DNA of 64,000 nucleotides, from contig DALYJX010000008.1 of assembly GCA_031969655.1 (NCBI GenBank), forward strand, positions 1 to 64,000, read 5' to 3'. The translations under genes were made by a program, and so were the position numbers. Source of the stretch: Microseira sp003486305. Lineage in GTDB: Bacteria; Cyanobacteriota; Cyanobacteriia; Cyanobacteriales; Aerosakkonemataceae. Below, piece by piece: positions 17,004-24,868 of this stretch. A model generated the notes under the pieces. The model had not been told where the DNA came from. It was given only the letters and a program-made list of their open reading frames with translations, and did no database searches. Position 1 is the first letter of the stretch. Each line of letters starts with the position of its first letter.

Positions 17004-17116
17004 CTCGCGTCAGCTACCTCAAATGAGTGTCACTCAAATAAGCGACTGTTCAATTGCTCCCAAATGTGTTAATCGCTCTTGACTTGACGCTTGCCCCAAA
17101 TAACTCATTTGAGTGA
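17004..17116. promoter_or_regulatory. Candidate operator region between giant-protein cluster and LuxR-type gene
   Basis: The 639-bp divergent gap (16727-17365) is AT-rich near the cluster and carries short symmetrical motifs in its middle. GAGTGTCACTC (17025-17035) is a perfect inverted repeat flanked by AAAT on both sides. ACTCATTTGAGTGA (17103-17116) is a near-palindrome of the same sequence family. They could be binding sites for the adjacent regulator; this is inference. No RNA gene was recognised in the gap. Confidence 0.4.
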
Positions 17117-17365
17117 TTTTCCCGCTGAAGCAGCGGTCTATACTGAGCGAGTAGTAAAGCGATCGCCATGTTATGCGATCGCTTCCCAACTTTTCCTTTA
17201 AACCTCCGTAATTCTTGTATTGTTTTGTGTAGTATATAAATATCAGGTATCCCATATTTTCTGTGTTTTTTTGTCAAGAGTTTATAAGAATTGTGCATTT
17301 ACTCCTGAACTTCTGTGTAGAATTACGAATTCTTCTTTTTATCCCTGATTAAGCGGCTAGATAAA

Positions 17366-17734
17366 ATGATTCCCCAAGAAGAAATTTTGAAGAATCTGGT
17401 GAAACAAATAGACAATTCTGCTCCCTCAAAGGTGCTGCACCAAACTGAGGATACAGTAGACGAGGTTCTGTTTGAGTCTCATATTGATGGCACCTGTTAT
17501 TACCTCGTCCGCAGCCGACCCAGAGACAATCATCCTCCGCTCTTGAGTCCCCGCGAACGAGAGATTACTAAATTAGTGGCGTTGGGTCTTGATAATAAAT
17601 CAATTGGCAAAAAACTTGGCATCACTCACTGGACTGTAGCTACTTATTTGCGCCGTATTTTTAGCAAACTAGGCGTTTGTTCCAGAACTGCAATGATCGC
17701 TCGATTATTAGAAGAAAATCTGCTGTCTCAATAG
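17366..17734 (+). CDS. Small LuxR-type HTH transcriptional regulator
   Basis: A 122-residue protein with a C-terminal LuxR/GerE helix-turn-helix (about 58-118): LLSPREREITKLVALGLDNKSIGKKLGITHWTVATYLRRIFSKLGVCSRTAMI, matching the LT.RE.EVL..A.G.s..eIa..L.is..TV..h...i..KL pattern. The N-terminal 55 residues are too short for a receiver or autoinducer domain and contain a FESHIDGTCYYLVR segment. It is divergent from the giant-protein cluster and separated from it by a long gap with symmetrical motifs, so it is the obvious candidate for its regulator. The ligand or signal is unknown. Confidence 0.85.
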   Translation: MIPQEEILKNLVKQIDNSAPSKVLHQTEDTVDEVLFESHIDGTCYYLVRSRPRDNHPPLLSPREREITKLVALGLDNKSIGKKLGITHWTVATYLRRIFSKLGVCSRTAMIARLLEENLLSQ

Positions 17735-17753
17735 TTATAACTGTAACAGCGGT

Positions 17754-17995
17754 AATGGCTGATTGCTAATGGCTAATTGCTAATTGAGTTAACAGGATTT
17801 TGCTTTGTTGAAAATTAGCCATTAGCCATTAACCCTATATTTTTCGTCAGGCAACCGTTCGGCTGACGCTTACGGAAACCGGGTTTTTTCAGGCTGGTTA
17901 AAAATGGTGCCAGATCTGAGGCAGCTCTACTTTACCAGGACTGACGCCAGACGAAGCCAGAAACCTTCCTAGAAACCCGGTTTCTTTGCTTAAGT
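17754..17995. repeat. Heptamer arrays and paired AAACCGGGTTT repeats
   Basis: The 378-bp gap between the LuxR-type and Fur genes. It starts with GCTAATTGCTAATTG-type heptamers and their inverse (17754-17835). Then GGAAACCGGGTTTTTTC (about 17875) and AGAAACCCGGTTTCTTTGC (about 17968) form an inverted pair about 90 bp apart. The same AAACCGGGTTTCT unit recurs at 3741, 28279 and 54080. No gene is visible. Confidence 0.75.
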
Positions 17996-18112
17996 GTGTT
18001 TCCCCGAAAGGCAACTGCTCAAACCGTGCTACGGCTAGACATTTTCAATTTTGCTAGGCTAAAGTTGTAATGAGTTTGTCTTAGTTTAGGTAAAATAGTA
18101 AATAAACAGGAT

Positions 18113-18622
18113 ATGAGTAACTTACCAAAACCCCTTAGATCTTCAAGTACGGAAAACGAAACGCTGCCCGTGTTGGTATCTACCGATACCATGAAACCGA
18201 TTCGGTCTTTAGACGATGCGGTAGATCGGTGTCAAGCGCTGGGAATGCGCTTAAGCCGTCAGCGCCGTTTTATTCTGGAACTGCTGTGGCAAGCTCAAGA
18301 ACACCTTTCGGCGCGGGAAATCTACGATCGCTTAAATCAGCAAGGTAAAGCGATCGGTCATACCTCGGTGTATCAAAATTTAGAGGCGCTATCGAGTCAG
18401 GGCATTATTGAGTGTATCGAGCGCTCGGACGGTCGCTTGTACGGTAATATCAGCGACTCTCACAGCCATGTCAACTGTCTGGATACAAATCAGATTTTGG
18501 ACGTTCACGTAGAATTGCCAGAGGATTTAATTCAACAAATCGAGCAACAAACTGGAGTAAAAATAACAGAGTACACGATCAATTTTTACGGTTATCGGCA
18601 ACGGCAAGGGAGTGATGGGTAG
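18113..18622 (+). CDS. Fur-family transcriptional regulator, PerR/FurC-like
   Basis: A 169-residue Fur-family protein. The winged-helix region runs about 35-105 (GMRLSRQRRFILELLWQAQEHLSAREIYDRL, GHTSVYQNLEALSSQGIIE). The dimerisation part has HSHVNCLDTNQILDVHVELP and ends ITEYTINFYGYR. The two CxxC zinc motifs of typical Fur/Zur are absent; only one Cys is seen (SHVNC). From memory this matches the cyanobacterial FurC/PerR group of peroxide-responsive repressors, whose metal site uses His/Asp, but Fur or Zur function cannot be excluded by eye. The stop codon TAG is formed at the junction with a heptamer repeat. A TAAAAT box lies about 20 bp before the ATG. Confidence 0.85.
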   Translation: MSNLPKPLRSSSTENETLPVLVSTDTMKPIRSLDDAVDRCQALGMRLSRQRRFILELLWQAQEHLSAREIYDRLNQQGKAIGHTSVYQNLEALSSQGIIECIERSDGRLYGNISDSHSHVNCLDTNQILDVHVELPEDLIQQIEQQTGVKITEYTINFYGYRQRQGSDG

Positions 18623-18805
18623 TTGGTAATTGGTAATTGGTAATATCACGTCCGCTATTATCGGAATCGTATAGTTAATAGCGTCGTAGGGGCGGGTTTT
18701 ACCAACTATCTTTGATCCGTAGCTCATTGTGTTTATAAACCCGCCCCCCGTGCGATGTCGAAGCAAGCGGACATGATATAATTGGTAATTGGTAATGGTT
18801 AATTG
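18623..18805. repeat. MITE-like element bracketed by heptamer repeats
   Basis: The gap between the Fur and NACHT genes. TTGGTAATTGGTAAT heptamers lead into an element (18643-18780) that starts ATATCACGTCCGCTATTATCGG and ends AAGCAAGCGGACATGATAT, giving imperfect terminal inverted repeats. Its core is GTAGGGGCGGGTTTTACC ... AAACCCGCCCC. Further heptamers follow to 18805. Confidence 0.8.
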
Positions 18806-18817
18806 CTTGCTGGTTAG

Positions 18818-21800
18818 CTATTCCAAAACTACTGTTTCGCCTTCCATCATATCCGCATTAGTGGTGGTCGCTCCGACGACGGAACCTTGTCCGTGCTGAA
18901 TTAACAGCAGCGTTTGGTCGCCATCGTGGGATTCTTCAATTTCGCTCTGTCTGGTACCTTCCAAACTAGCCAGAGCTTTTTGACAAGCTTGATATTGTTC
19001 GAGGGAAAACAAGGCGCCGTTTTTTTCCGCATAGTCTTTGGTGGCGCTATCGAGTTGAGCTTGATACAAACAGGCGTTGGTGAGGCTGGCAAGTTGGAGG
19101 GTAGCACCGCACAGATTAGCACCTGTTAGGTTAGCTCCTTCTAGTCTGGCAGCTGTCAGATTGGCTCCAGCTAGATTAGCGCCGGTGAGGTTAGCCCATG
19201 ATAAGTTGGCTTCTTGAAGGTTCGCATCTGTTAAATTGGCTCCTACTAACTCGGCTTTGAAGAAGCTGCTTTTCCAGAAGTTAGCTTCAGCCAGCATGAC
19301 ATAATGCAAGCAAGCGCCATCTAAACTTAACTGATGCAGGCTGCCTCTGGCGCGCTGCCAGAAGGCTATGGGGGATAATACCGTGGTGCGACCGATTAAG
19401 GTCAGGAGTTGGTCGGGATCGAACTGTTCGAGGATTGTTGGGTCGCCGCAAGGGGAGAAGTCGAGCAACGCTTCTCGGTGAGTTGCACAGAGCAATAAGA
19501 AGGTATTGAGGCCAACAGCAGCATCGATTTGTAAGGCGTTGAGGGAGTTGTGAGAGCGCACCTTGTGGGCGATGCCGGTATCGAGCCAGCGTGCGCGACA
19601 GTAGGAACGGTAGAAGCGATATAGGCGATCGCATAAAATTTCAAACGAGAACGCACTGCGCGATCGCGCTTCTTCCCGCCGCAGATACTCGATGGCTACT
19701 TCTTCCACCAACGGTGGCACAATGCCAAAAGAAAGCAAACTGTAAAGGTGAGACGCTACCTCATCAGGGGAATTGATCGCAAACTTGACTTCTCCATAGG
19801 GGTCTTGGACTTGTTGCGCCAGGATTTTGAGTTGTTGCGCGATCGCTACCCCTGCCAGATATTCTCCCAAACTCGGATGGGAGAATTCGATTTTTGTTGT
19901 TTGTCGATTATCGCTACCGACAGGGCAAAAGTACAATGCTGGCAGCGCCATCTGTTCGGCTGGCGTTGTTACTATTGACTTTTCAGCAGTTTGTATGATA
20001 TTGAGAGCCGCGACTTCCATTTGCTGGCGCACAGTCTCAGGGGAGCGACCTTGGAGTAGATTAGCGATCGCTTCCGGACTGCGACAAGCATGGGCTAGAC
20101 CTTCTCGCACTGGTAGGTGCATCTTTTCTGCGGCTGACATAGTGTCCGGTGGCTCGCCCAACAGCCAACGACAAAGGCGGTCGTGAATTTCAAATTTTAC
20201 TTTAGAAGAGGGCAAGGGCAAAATACTTTCATCCAGCCAGCCATCGCGGTATAAAATTCCCGCCAGCAACATCATCAAAGGCTGGTGGATAAAGTTAGCA
20301 AAATCCTTCACCTCTGGTTTAAAGTGAAATACTCCGCTTAGTTTCAAAAAGTTAAAGAAAGCTTGGGCAATATATTTCGATTGCAGTTTCGACCACTGCT
20401 TAAACCAAAGTTTCAATTGTTCCTGGTCTAAAGGTTGAATCGCGATGCGGCGGAAATGCTGGGATAAACCCCGTGGTTGGAGGGGTTTGCTGCTGTAGGC
20501 TCCCTCAAGCATACCAGAGCGACAGGTTAAAACAATTTTGTGACGAGGCCGCAAAGAAGCGTTAGTGCTTTGAGCGATAAACTGACTCACCTGATCGAGG
20601 AAAGTAGAAAGGTGGCGCTCGGTTTGGGGAGAGCGAGGCAGTTCGTCTAATCCATCTAAGATTAACAATACTGGCGGGTGTGGCGGCACTAGCCAGCCAT
20701 CGGCGTCGGTAAGCTTTCCCATTGGGAAGGCTGTAGCGAGGGTTTGTGCCAAACTACGGCTAAGGCTAGCATCTCGCAAGCGGATCGATACGGGCATCCA
20801 AAGTGGATAAAGCTCTTGGGCTACTTTTGCCGCGAAGAGTTGGCAAAAACTGGTTTTACCTGCGCCTGGGGGAGCTTCTATGACAGCGATGGTTTCTAAA
20901 TCTGTTAGTTGGTTGGTTGCCCATTCGATTAAGTCTACGGGTGAAGGCGCTTTTTCTCCCTTAGCGCTGTTGATTTCAATTCCTTTAAGCGGGACGTATA
21001 AATCTTTAAGGGCAAAGGGTTCTTCGAGTACTGGAGTTCCCAATGCTTTTAGGAGCGAGGCGCGGTAAGATTCGCGGTGCAAGTCGATCGCAGTAGGCGT
21101 CAAGCCAGCGGGAGCGAACTCGGTGGCTCGTTCTGTTTCTACTTCTAGGTTGTCAGGTGAGGCGGCGAGTTGATTGAGTGCTTCCGGGGTGCTGGGGATA
21201 TTTCCCAAGCGGACAAATTTTTGCAGTTGAGCTAAAGGCAGGGCATTAAATGCGATCGCTTCTAGCAGGTAACCTGGAAGTGCGTAGACCAAGCGCTGTA
21301 CGATTAGTTTGGCTTCGGTTTCTTCAGCACCGTTTGCCATCAGCCATGCGATCGCCAGGTTATTCATTTGCTGACCGAGAAATGATTCGCCCAGCATTGA
21401 CAGCGCCTGTTCTGCTTGCGTATCCGATAGTCTACCCGGTCGCAGGGTTTTTAGCAGCCCTTGCAGTTGCGGATCGCTAAGAGCTTGCTTGCTGGGTTCT
21501 GTTGCTAGTTGCGCCAACAGGCTAGCTCGATTTAACCAGGGTCTTAAAATCCGGTTTTCTTGTTCTAAAATCTGATGCAACGCCCGCAGATAAGCGATTT
21601 GAAACGCCAGCCAAGTACCTTCATTGCGTTTGAGTGGCTTCTTACGATTCCAAACTCGCAGCAATTCCACCGTCAGATCGGCTGCTGGCTGCATTTCTTG
21701 CCATGCTAGACTCCAAGGCAGTTCCAAAATTTCTGCGAACGGACAAATATCAAAAGTCGTGAGACTTTTGACATGCATATCTTGAACCAGGCGGAAGGCA

Positions 21801-21886
21801 ATACCCGCAGTTTGGGTGCCTGGTGTTTTAAGCTGGGTCAACTGAATGTTATACTCTGCCAGCCACTGCCGAATGCTTAAGCTCAT
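18818..21886 (-). CDS. NACHT NTPase with C-terminal pentapeptide repeats
   Basis: A 1022-residue STAND-type protein. Residues 1-300 are helical and of no known domain. The NACHT NTPase follows: Walker A EAPPGAGKTS (about 337-346), Walker B VLLILDGLDELP (about 406-417) and sensor VLTCRSG, then a helical arm region with PLMMLLAGILYRDG. Residues about 868-947 are pentapeptide repeats (ANLTDANLQEANLSWANLTG pattern, A(N/D)Lxx), forming a right-handed beta-helix that would act as sensor or scaffold. The last about 75 residues are acidic. Such proteins are multi-domain signalling ATPases; some bacterial NACHT proteins are anti-phage sensors. No effector domain is visible, so defence is only one option. 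It stands alone and is divergent from the DUF3685 gene. Confidence 0.88.
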   Translation of the reverse strand: MSLSIRQWLAEYNIQLTQLKTPGTQTAGIAFRLVQDMHVKSLTTFDICPFAEILELPWSLAWQEMQPAADLTVELLRVWNRKKPLKRNEGTWLAFQIAYLRALHQILEQENRILRPWLNRASLLAQLATEPSKQALSDPQLQGLLKTLRPGRLSDTQAEQALSMLGESFLGQQMNNLAIAWLMANGAEETEAKLIVQRLVYALPGYLLEAIAFNALPLAQLQKFVRLGNIPSTPEALNQLAASPDNLEVETERATEFAPAGLTPTAIDLHRESYRASLLKALGTPVLEEPFALKDLYVPLKGIEINSAKGEKAPSPVDLIEWATNQLTDLETIAVIEAPPGAGKTSFCQLFAAKVAQELYPLWMPVSIRLRDASLSRSLAQTLATAFPMGKLTDADGWLVPPHPPVLLILDGLDELPRSPQTERHLSTFLDQVSQFIAQSTNASLRPRHKIVLTCRSGMLEGAYSSKPLQPRGLSQHFRRIAIQPLDQEQLKLWFKQWSKLQSKYIAQAFFNFLKLSGVFHFKPEVKDFANFIHQPLMMLLAGILYRDGWLDESILPLPSSKVKFEIHDRLCRWLLGEPPDTMSAAEKMHLPVREGLAHACRSPEAIANLLQGRSPETVRQQMEVAALNIIQTAEKSIVTTPAEQMALPALYFCPVGSDNRQTTKIEFSHPSLGEYLAGVAIAQQLKILAQQVQDPYGEVKFAINSPDEVASHLYSLLSFGIVPPLVEEVAIEYLRREEARSRSAFSFEILCDRLYRFYRSYCRARWLDTGIAHKVRSHNSLNALQIDAAVGLNTFLLLCATHREALLDFSPCGDPTILEQFDPDQLLTLIGRTTVLSPIAFWQRARGSLHQLSLDGACLHYVMLAEANFWKSSFFKAELVGANLTDANLQEANLSWANLTGANLAGANLTAARLEGANLTGANLCGATLQLASLTNACLYQAQLDSATKDYAEKNGALFSLEQYQACQKALASLEGTRQSEIEESHDGDQTLLLIQHGQGSVVGATTTNADMMEGETVVLE

Positions 21887-22173
21887 CGAACCTCTAAGGA
21901 AACGGCTCCCTATTAGGCCATTATGAGCTATGTTTTTACTTGACTAACATCCCCCTGGCAAATCAAGTTTGTGCCTGAGTTTTTAAGCCAAGCAGAGAGA
22001 CTTGCGTGCTTCCGGAACCTGGGGAGATTGCCTAGATAACGAAGATCGAGGAGATTTCGGAGAGTGGTGAGATTGCGGAGACGAGGAAGCAATATTTTTG
22101 CCATTTTTTCTGACTTGCTTGTGTTTTTGGTCGGGAAAAATGTTAAGAAAATTCAGAGGGTTGCTTGTGACCG

Positions 22174-24012
22174 ATGACCACTGACCCAGATTCAACATCC
22201 GTGAGCGATCGCCAAATGCAAATACTGCTAATCGATGATGACCCGATTTTCCGCCTGGGGCTGCGCGTTTTTGTCGAACAATTTGGCGATCTGCAAGTCG
22301 TCGCCGAGGCAGATCGGCTAACTACAGCTTTGCAAATTCTCCAAAACGGTCAGCCTGCGGTTGACTTGATCGTTTTAAACTTGGATTTGGGTCAAAGCGA
22401 TTCAAATCGAACGTCGGGTTTGGAAATCTGCCAGCAACTCAAAACTCAATATCCCAATTTGCCCATATTGTTGCTCAGTACTTTAACAGATGCCGACTCC
22501 CTAGCAGCAGCACGCCAAGCAGGCGTTGAGGGCTATTGTCCTAAAGCCACGGCTGTTTCAGAGTTAGTGAATATTATTCGTCAAGTTGCTGCGGGCGAAC
22601 GTTATTGGCAAGAAACACCGACTACCAGAACGACAAGTCAGATTTCCTCAACTCCTCGCCCTCTTCCCCCTAACTCTACCTTTTCTCTGTTGCGCGATCG
22701 CCTCCACCAATCTAGTCTGCGCCAAATAGACGCCGCTTTAGCCCAAGTCACCGCCGAATTACAAAATACCCCACCATCGACCCTAGATCGAGCCATTCTC
22801 GCGGGACGACGCCGGGAGTTGTTGGCTTCCCGTTGGCTCGTAGAGTGGCTTTTAGCACCCCGCGTGACTACGCCGCTGATGTTTGAAAGCGAGCAGGGGC
22901 GCAATTACGCTGTGGGTTTCACCGATAACCTTACAACTAAAACAGACAATTTAACTAAACCCGCCCCTTTTGGTGACCAGGGGACTCCGGGAGCAGAGGA
23001 TTTGTATGCTTCTTCTATGTCCGGAGCGGAACTTAGTGCTAGTACTTGGCAATCTGTTTTATTTGATAATACTTTTGCCAAGATTCAATATGGCGTTCAA
23101 AACATGACCGATATTCCCCTGGAGATTGATATTTTTAGGTCGGATAGAAAGCGGGAATTGCTGTGTTTAATTTTACGGAAATTAGACGATATTTTGGGCG
23201 AATTGCGCTTTTCTCAAGTGCAGTCAGAGCAGTTATCGCAAAAGCGAACCGCTATTTTACAAGATTTGTGGCGCGGCACGACAACTGATTTTTTTGGGAA
23301 ATATTATACCCTGCAAATCGGCTATCAAGAATTAGAAGTTGTTAATGTTTTGCTGCAAGATGCTTTAATCGTTCAAGGTGCGATTCTAGATAAAATTCCC
23401 CAGGTTGTCGAGTGGTTCGATCATCTGCTATTTCAAACTCCTTTAACGATTGATAATGCATTGTACTCCCCTGGAAGCCCTGAAGCCCTAGCACGAGCGG
23501 AAATTTTGATGCAGAATTTAGTAATCCAAATTGCTAATGCCGTCGTGCAACCGCTTTTAAATCGATTTGCAGATGTGGAAACGATTAAACAGAACTTCTA
23601 TGACAGCAAGTTAATATCAACGCGGGAAATTCAGCGATTCAGGAATAATTTATCTTGGAGATATCGGTTAAGAACCTATATTTACGAACCAAGAGAAATT
23701 TTTGAAAGTCGATATGTTTTATTGGTTTTGAATGGGCGAGGAATTAAAAAGATATCTATTTATGCACCTCGCAGTCAAGAGCTAGAAAACTTAAGCGGCA
23801 TTCAACAAACGGTGACTTTATTGCTGGAAACAAGGGATGCGATCGCTCCCCGTCTCCGTTCAGTTGTCGCCTTCGTCGGTAAAGGTGTAGTTTACGTACT
23901 AACCCAAGTCATAGGGCGAGGAATTGGTTTAGTTGGTCGAGGAGTGATTCAAGGAATTGGCAACTCTTTACAGGATAATCGTTTTGGCAATGGTAGCAAT
24001 CGCCAGAAATGA
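22174..24012 (+). CDS. Receiver-like domain fused to DUF3685 (Ycf55-like)
   Basis: A 612-residue protein. Residues about 14-130 form a response-regulator receiver: LLIDDDPIFRLGL (acidic pocket), LLLSTLTDADS (switch Ser) and YCPKATAVSEL (conserved Lys). The usual phospho-acceptor Asp in the D-x-V-x-x-D-L pattern is Asn here (DLIVLNLDLG), so it is probably a pseudo-receiver. After a linker, residues about 285-600 are a helical DUF3685 domain, related to plastid-encoded Ycf55, ending in amphipathic glycine-rich segments VYVLTQVIGRGIGLVGRGVI that may touch membrane. No DNA-binding domain is present. Function unknown. An ATG at 22216 (MQILLIDDD) is an alternative start closer to the receiver. Confidence 0.82.
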   Translation: MTTDPDSTSVSDRQMQILLIDDDPIFRLGLRVFVEQFGDLQVVAEADRLTTALQILQNGQPAVDLIVLNLDLGQSDSNRTSGLEICQQLKTQYPNLPILLLSTLTDADSLAAARQAGVEGYCPKATAVSELVNIIRQVAAGERYWQETPTTRTTSQISSTPRPLPPNSTFSLLRDRLHQSSLRQIDAALAQVTAELQNTPPSTLDRAILAGRRRELLASRWLVEWLLAPRVTTPLMFESEQGRNYAVGFTDNLTTKTDNLTKPAPFGDQGTPGAEDLYASSMSGAELSASTWQSVLFDNTFAKIQYGVQNMTDIPLEIDIFRSDRKRELLCLILRKLDDILGELRFSQVQSEQLSQKRTAILQDLWRGTTTDFFGKYYTLQIGYQELEVVNVLLQDALIVQGAILDKIPQVVEWFDHLLFQTPLTIDNALYSPGSPEALARAEILMQNLVIQIANAVVQPLLNRFADVETIKQNFYDSKLISTREIQRFRNNLSWRYRLRTYIYEPREIFESRYVLLVLNGRGIKKISIYAPRSQELENLSGIQQTVTLLLETRDAIAPRLRSVVAFVGKGVVYVLTQVIGRGIGLVGRGVIQGIGNSLQDNRFGNGSNRQK

Positions 24013-24014
24013 TT

Positions 24015-24151
24015 TTGGTAATTGGTAATTGCTAATGGCTAATTGCTAATTGCTAATTGTTCATTACAGCTGTTGGTGTACCTCATATGGCTGCAATCCG
24101 CTATAATAATGCTGCTTTTTATATGAGCAATTAGCTATTAGCAATTAGCCA
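24015..24151. repeat. Heptamer repeats and a copy of the GCGGATTGCAG/CAGCTG element end
   Basis: Between two convergent genes. GGTAATTGGTAATTGC-type heptamers (24015-24060) and their inverse (24123-24151) flank CAGCTGTTGGTGTACCTCAT..GCTGCAATCCGCTATA (about 24068-24104). The latter is the reverse complement of the left part of the palindromic element at 59376. Ends of one dispersed element family are therefore present at both loci. Confidence 0.7.
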
Positions 24152-24156
24152 GGTTT

Positions 24157-24852
24157 CTAGATTTTTAGACCTCCTGCTAATCCGATTAAACGTTTTCGGT
24201 CTAACAAGTTAATTTTAGAACCATCGATAGCGATTAGCTGATCGGCACTGAGTTTAGCAAAAACCCGCGATAGCGTTTCTGGAATTGTCCCCAAAAGTGC
24301 AGCTAATTGCGATTTAGTCATGTCCAGTTCTACGGTATCGCTTTTGTTATTTCGATCGCTTAAATAAAGCAAATAAGTCGCCACTCTTCCCGGAACTTCT
24401 TTTAAAGATAAATCTTCCACTAACTGAGCCATGATGCGTAAGTGACGCGCAAAAACTCCTAAAATTTTAATTGCCAAACTAGGTTGCTCTTGCAGCAAAT
24501 TTAAAAAAGAAGTTCGCGGGAAGAATAACAACTCGCTTGTCTCCAGCGCCATAGCAGAAGCGGGGAAGTTTTGACCATCAAAAGCGGGAACTTCCGCAAA
24601 ATGATCGCCTGCAACAAATAAGTGCAAAATCTGTTCTTTCCCTTCAACAGAAGTCTTATAGACTTTAATGCGCCCGGAAACAACAATAAAGAAACCGCTA
24701 CCTTCATCCCCCGCTTGGAAGATTATTTCACCTTTAGAATAAGTTTGAGCGATCGCAATCCTAGCCAACTGCTCAACTTGATCTTCCGGTAGACCGCGCC
24801 AAAGTTTAATATTAGACAAGAATTCTCTAAGTTTACTGTCTTGCTTGAGCAT
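24157..24852 (-). CDS. Crp/Fnr-family transcriptional regulator (HcpR/DNR-like context)
   Basis: A 231-residue Crp/Fnr protein. The cyclic-nucleotide-binding-fold domain spans about 15-130 (YSKGEIIFQAGDEGSGFFIVVSGRIKVYK, LFVAGDHFAEVPAF). A long dimer helix and a C-terminal winged HTH follow: MTKSQLAALLGTIPETLSRVFAKLSADQLIAIDG, with ETLSRV as the recognition helix. The Arg and Ser that bind cAMP in CRP are not conserved and there are no Fnr-type cysteines. The hcp gene 1.7 kb away has a TTGAC-N4-GTCAA palindrome, the sort of site used by HcpR/DNR regulators of nitrosative stress, so this is a reasonable candidate NO-responsive regulator. That link is inferred. Confidence 0.9.
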   Translation of the reverse strand: MLKQDSKLREFLSNIKLWRGLPEDQVEQLARIAIAQTYSKGEIIFQAGDEGSGFFIVVSGRIKVYKTSVEGKEQILHLFVAGDHFAEVPAFDGQNFPASAMALETSELLFFPRTSFLNLLQEQPSLAIKILGVFARHLRIMAQLVEDLSLKEVPGRVATYLLYLSDRNNKSDTVELDMTKSQLAALLGTIPETLSRVFAKLSADQLIAIDGSKINLLDRKRLIGLAGGLKI

Positions 24853-24868
24853 AAAGGAAAAAGGGGTA

